Below, in pieces: positions 61,452 through 64,000 of a stretch of 64,000 nucleotides of DNA. The notes under the pieces are model-generated. The model made no database searches. It worked only from the letters and a program-made list of their open reading frames with translations, and was not told the origin of the DNA. Origin of the DNA: Azospirillum agricola (GTDB taxonomy: Bacteria > Pseudomonadota > Alphaproteobacteria > Azospirillales > Azospirillaceae); the NCBI RefSeq assembly GCF_017876095.1, contig NZ_JAGINM010000001.1, forward strand, positions 372,001 to 436,000, written 5' to 3'. Position 1 is the first letter of the stretch. Each line of letters opens with the position of its first letter. The position numbers were made by a program, and so were the translations under genes.

Positions 61452-64000
61452 TCAGACGAGGCTGGCCGAACGCGGCGCGGAGCGGACCAGGGGCACGGTG
61501 AACCAGAAGGTGGCGCCGGCGCCGGCCGCGCTGACCACGCCGATGCGGCCGCCCAGATGCTCGACGATGCGTTTGCAGATGGCAAGCCCCAAGCCGGTGC
61601 CGGCCGGCTTGTCGGTCATCGGGTCGCCGACCTGCCGGAAGCGGTCGAACACCGCCTCGTGATGCTCGGGGGCGATGCCGGGGCCGTCGTCGGCGACGCC
61701 GACCCGCAGTTCGCCGTCGGCGACCGTCGCCGACAGCGTCACCCGGCCGCCGGCGGGCGTGAATTTGGCGGCGTTCGACAGCAGGTTGACGGCGACCTGC
61801 ACCAGCCGGTCGCGGTCGCCCAGCACCGGCGGCAGCGGATCGTCCAGCGCCACCTCCAGCGCGACGCCGCGGTCGTGGAACAGCGCCGAGGTGGCGGCGG
61901 CGGCCTGCTCCAGCGCGGCTGCCGGATCCATCGCGGCGATGTCCCATTGCACCTCGCCGGCCTCGATCTTCGCCATGTCGAGGACCTGGTTGATCAGGCG
62001 GGTGAGCCGCTCGCTCTCGGTGATGATGACGCCGAGGAACTCGTGGCGCTGCTCGGCGTCGATGCCGGGGTCGTCGTGCAGGATCTCGGTCAAGGCGCGG
62101 ATCGAGGTCAGCGGGGTCCGCAGTTCGTGCGTCACGGTGGACAGGAACTCGTCCTTCAGCCGGTCGAGTTCGGTCAGCCGCAGGTTGGCGGCGCGCAGGG
62201 CGTCGCCGGCCCGCTCCAGTTCGCCGGTCTTCAGCTCCAGTTGCCGGCTGTGGGCGATGACGTGGCTGGTCTCGTCCAGCATGCGCAGGAGTTCCGCCGT
62301 TTCGACCGCGCCGCCGGGCACCGAGGAGGCGAGCGCCACGCGGGCCGAGGCGCCGCCGATGGCTCCGGCGAGCAGCCGTTCGGCGACCCGCAGCCGCTCC
62401 GGCCCGGCCGGTTCGGACGGGTCGGCCCCGGCGAAGGCCCGCTCGGCGCGCTGTGGCCCGAGGAAACGGGCGACGGTGCGGGTCAGGTCGCCGACGCTGG
62501 CGGCGCCGCGCCAGTCGGCCGAGGGTGCGGGCGAGGGGGCGGGCGCTGCGGATTCCCCGAACAGGTCGACGAAGGCGGCGGCCTGCGACCGCTCCGCCGA
62601 ATCGGGGCGGTCGGCCAGCGACAGGGCGATGTAGAGGCCGATGTTGGCGAGCGCGCTCCAGAACAGCGCGTGGGTCAGCGGGTCGAACCCCTCGAGCCCG
62701 AACAGCGCGTAAGGGCGCAGCGTGGCGATTCCCCAGGGGCCGGACTCGATGAAGGAGAGCGGCAGCCAGCCCGAGCGGGCGAAGCTGGGGAGCAGCAGCG
62801 TGTAGGCCCACACCAGCGTGCCGCCGGCGATCCCGGCCAGCGCGCCGGAGCGGGTGGCGCCCCGCCAGTAGAGCCCGCCGATCAGCGCGGGGGCGAACTG
62901 CGCGACCGCCGCGAAGGAGATCAGCCCGATCGACACCAGCGCGTAGGCCGAGCCGGCGATGCGGAAATACAGGTAGCCGAGCAGCAGGATCGCCGCGATG
63001 GCGATCCGGCGGATCGCCAGCAGCAGCGGCGCCAGATCGGTCGAGCGCCGCAGCATCGCCGGGTGCAGCCGCAGCAGCGCCGGCATCACCAGGTCGTTGC
63101 AGAGCATGGTGGAGAGCGCCACCGACTCGACGACGATCATCCCGGCCGCCGCCGACAGCCCGCCGAGGAAGGCAAGCAGCGCCAGCGCCTCCATCCCGCC
63201 GGCCAGCGGCAGGGCGACCACGAACAGGTCGGGGTCGGTGGAGTCGCCGAAGCGCAGCAGTCCCGACAGCGCCACCGGCAGCACGAACAGGTTGATCAGC
63301 AGCAGATAGAGCGGGAACAGCCACAGCGCCCGGTTCAGGTGCCGCTCCTCGACATTCTCGATCACCATGACCTGGAACTGGCGGGGCAGGCACAGCATCG
63401 CCGCCGCCGCCAGCAGGGTCGAGGCCAGCCAGCCGCCCTGGTCGAGCGCCGGGCCGGCGGTGAACAGGCGTTGCAGGTCGGGGCGGAGGGCGGATTCGGC
63501 GAACAGGGCGGCGAGCCCGTCGTGCAGGCCCCAGACGACAAAGATCCCGACGGCCAGGAAGGCGACCAGCTTGACCACCGATTCGAAGGCGACGGCGGCG
63601 ACCATGCCGGGGTGATGCTCGGCGGTGTCGATCCGGCGGGTGCCGAACAGGATGGCGAACAGCGCCATGATCGCGGCGGTCAGCAGGCCCTTGTCGAGCA
63701 GCGCGGCGTTGCCCTGCGCGCCGCCGGTCAGCGCGTCGAAGCTGACGGCGACCGCCTTCAGTTGCAGGGCGATGTAGGGGGTGACGCCGATCGCGGCGGT
63801 CAGCGCCACCAGCCCGCCCAGCAGCGGGCTGCGCCCGTAGCGGCTGGCGATGAAGTCGGCGATGGAGGTGATGCCCTGGGTTCTGGCGATGCGCAGGATC
63901 TTGGCGAGCGGCAGCGGGGCCAGCAGCATCAGCAGGGTGGGGCCGAGATAGATCGGCAGGAAGCCGATGCCGAGCGAGGCCGCCCGCCCGACCGAGCCGT
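61452..64000 (-). CDS. CbrA-like sodium/solute symporter fused to histidine kinase, 5' end outside window
   Basis: About 849 codons are visible; the N-terminus lies beyond the right edge, since the frame stays open upstream (AASLGIGFLPIYLGPTLLM). The visible SSS/PutP-like transporter has about ten helices (FAKILRIARTQGITSIADFI-type start, AIGVTPYIALQLKAVAVS, GLISFAAVAQFAPALIGGLY). It is joined by a STAC-like domain (SVGDLTRTVARFLGPQRAER, LLAGAIGGASARVAL) and a coiled coil to HisKA (FLSTVTHELRTPLTSIRALT) and HATPase (VNLLSNAAKFTPAGG, DDGPGIAPEH, GTGLGLAICKRIVEHLGG). CbrA of this build controls carbon/nitrogen use. No CbrB-type regulator is adjacent in the window; the hybrid at 59589 is the nearest receiver. 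Confidence 0.93.
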   Translation of the reverse strand, partial: GSVGRAASLGIGFLPIYLGPTLLMLLAPLPLAKILRIARTQGITSIADFIASRYGRSPLLGGLVALTAAIGVTPYIALQLKAVAVSFDALTGGAQGNAALLDKGLLTAAIMALFAILFGTRRIDTAEHHPGMVAAVAFESVVKLVAFLAVGIFVVWGLHDGLAALFAESALRPDLQRLFTAGPALDQGGWLASTLLAAAAMLCLPRQFQVMVIENVEERHLNRALWLFPLYLLLINLFVLPVALSGLLRFGDSTDPDLFVVALPLAGGMEALALLAFLGGLSAAAGMIVVESVALSTMLCNDLVMPALLRLHPAMLRRSTDLAPLLLAIRRIAIAAILLLGYLYFRIAGSAYALVSIGLISFAAVAQFAPALIGGLYWRGATRSGALAGIAGGTLVWAYTLLLPSFARSGWLPLSFIESGPWGIATLRPYALFGLEGFDPLTHALFWSALANIGLYIALSLADRPDSAERSQAAAFVDLFGESAAPAPSPAPSADWRGAASVGDLTRTVARFLGPQRAERAFAGADPSEPAGPERLRVAERLLAGAIGGASARVALASSVPGGAVETAELLRMLDETSHVIAHSRQLELKTGELERAGDALRAANLRLTELDRLKDEFLSTVTHELRTPLTSIRALTEILHDDPGIDAEQRHEFLGVIITESERLTRLINQVLDMAKIEAGEVQWDIAAMDPAAALEQAAAATSALFHDRGVALEVALDDPLPPVLGDRDRLVQVAVNLLSNAAKFTPAGGRVTLSATVADGELRVGVADDGPGIAPEHHEAVFDRFRQVGDPMTDKPAGTGLGLAICKRIVEHLGGRIGVVSAAGAGATFWFTVPLVRSAPRSASLV

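Overview
The window is a high-GC alphaproteobacterial chromosome segment. Gene content points to an Azospirillum-like member of the Rhodospirillales: many chemoreceptors, a very large flagellin, an F0 operon ordered atpI-atpB-atpE-b'-b, a tct-like regulated ABC importer and several PAS and sensor kinases. No rRNA, tRNA, insertion sequence, prophage or CRISPR array was recognised. Both edges cut genes.

Layout: 1-4 kb holds a FemAB-like acyltransferase (cut), a RidA protein and a sigma54-type flagellin gene. 4-8 kb holds an S10 peptidase and a chemoreceptor followed by a bacteriohemerythrin. 8-14.4 kb holds a TctE/TctD-like two-component pair divergent from a three-gene ferric-type ABC importer. 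14.6-17 kb holds a chemoreceptor and pyrE. 17.2-26.3 kb is a molybdenum/tungsten/formate-dehydrogenase maturation island: moaA with an FNR-type box, a polyferredoxin, tupA and tupB without an ATPase gene, fdhD, mobA and a class II aldolase; an unrecognised 526-residue protein sits inside it. 26-29 kb holds a sensor kinase lacking the canonical histidine and a DODA-type dioxygenase. 29.4-32.9 kb is the ATP synthase F0 operon with a good sigma70 promoter, plus SCO1. 33-36.2 kb holds a chemoreceptor-hemerythrin fusion and phoH. 37-39 kb is minCDE. 39-44 kb holds a CRTAC1-type beta-propeller, a split PAS/chemoreceptor pair and a small inverted-architecture soluble receptor. 44-51.5 kb holds housekeeping genes (dipeptide epimerase, phhB, a UDG-like protein, an acyltransferase, glyQS).

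The most striking locus is 51.9-57.3 kb. Two Nif11-leader precursor proteins, one ending in eight AFxxS pentapeptides and one in five 15-residue repeats, are followed by a tightly coupled ycaO-tfuA-thiS-thiF/rhodanese set. I read this as a ribosomal peptide (RiPP) system, probably installing backbone thioamides with its own protein-based sulfur relay. The chemistry is inferred from the families; the gene order, leader similarity and repeats are directly visible.

The right end (57.3-64 kb) is signal transduction: a receiver, a PAS kinase, a receiver-PAS-kinase and a CbrA-like solute symporter-kinase cut by the edge.
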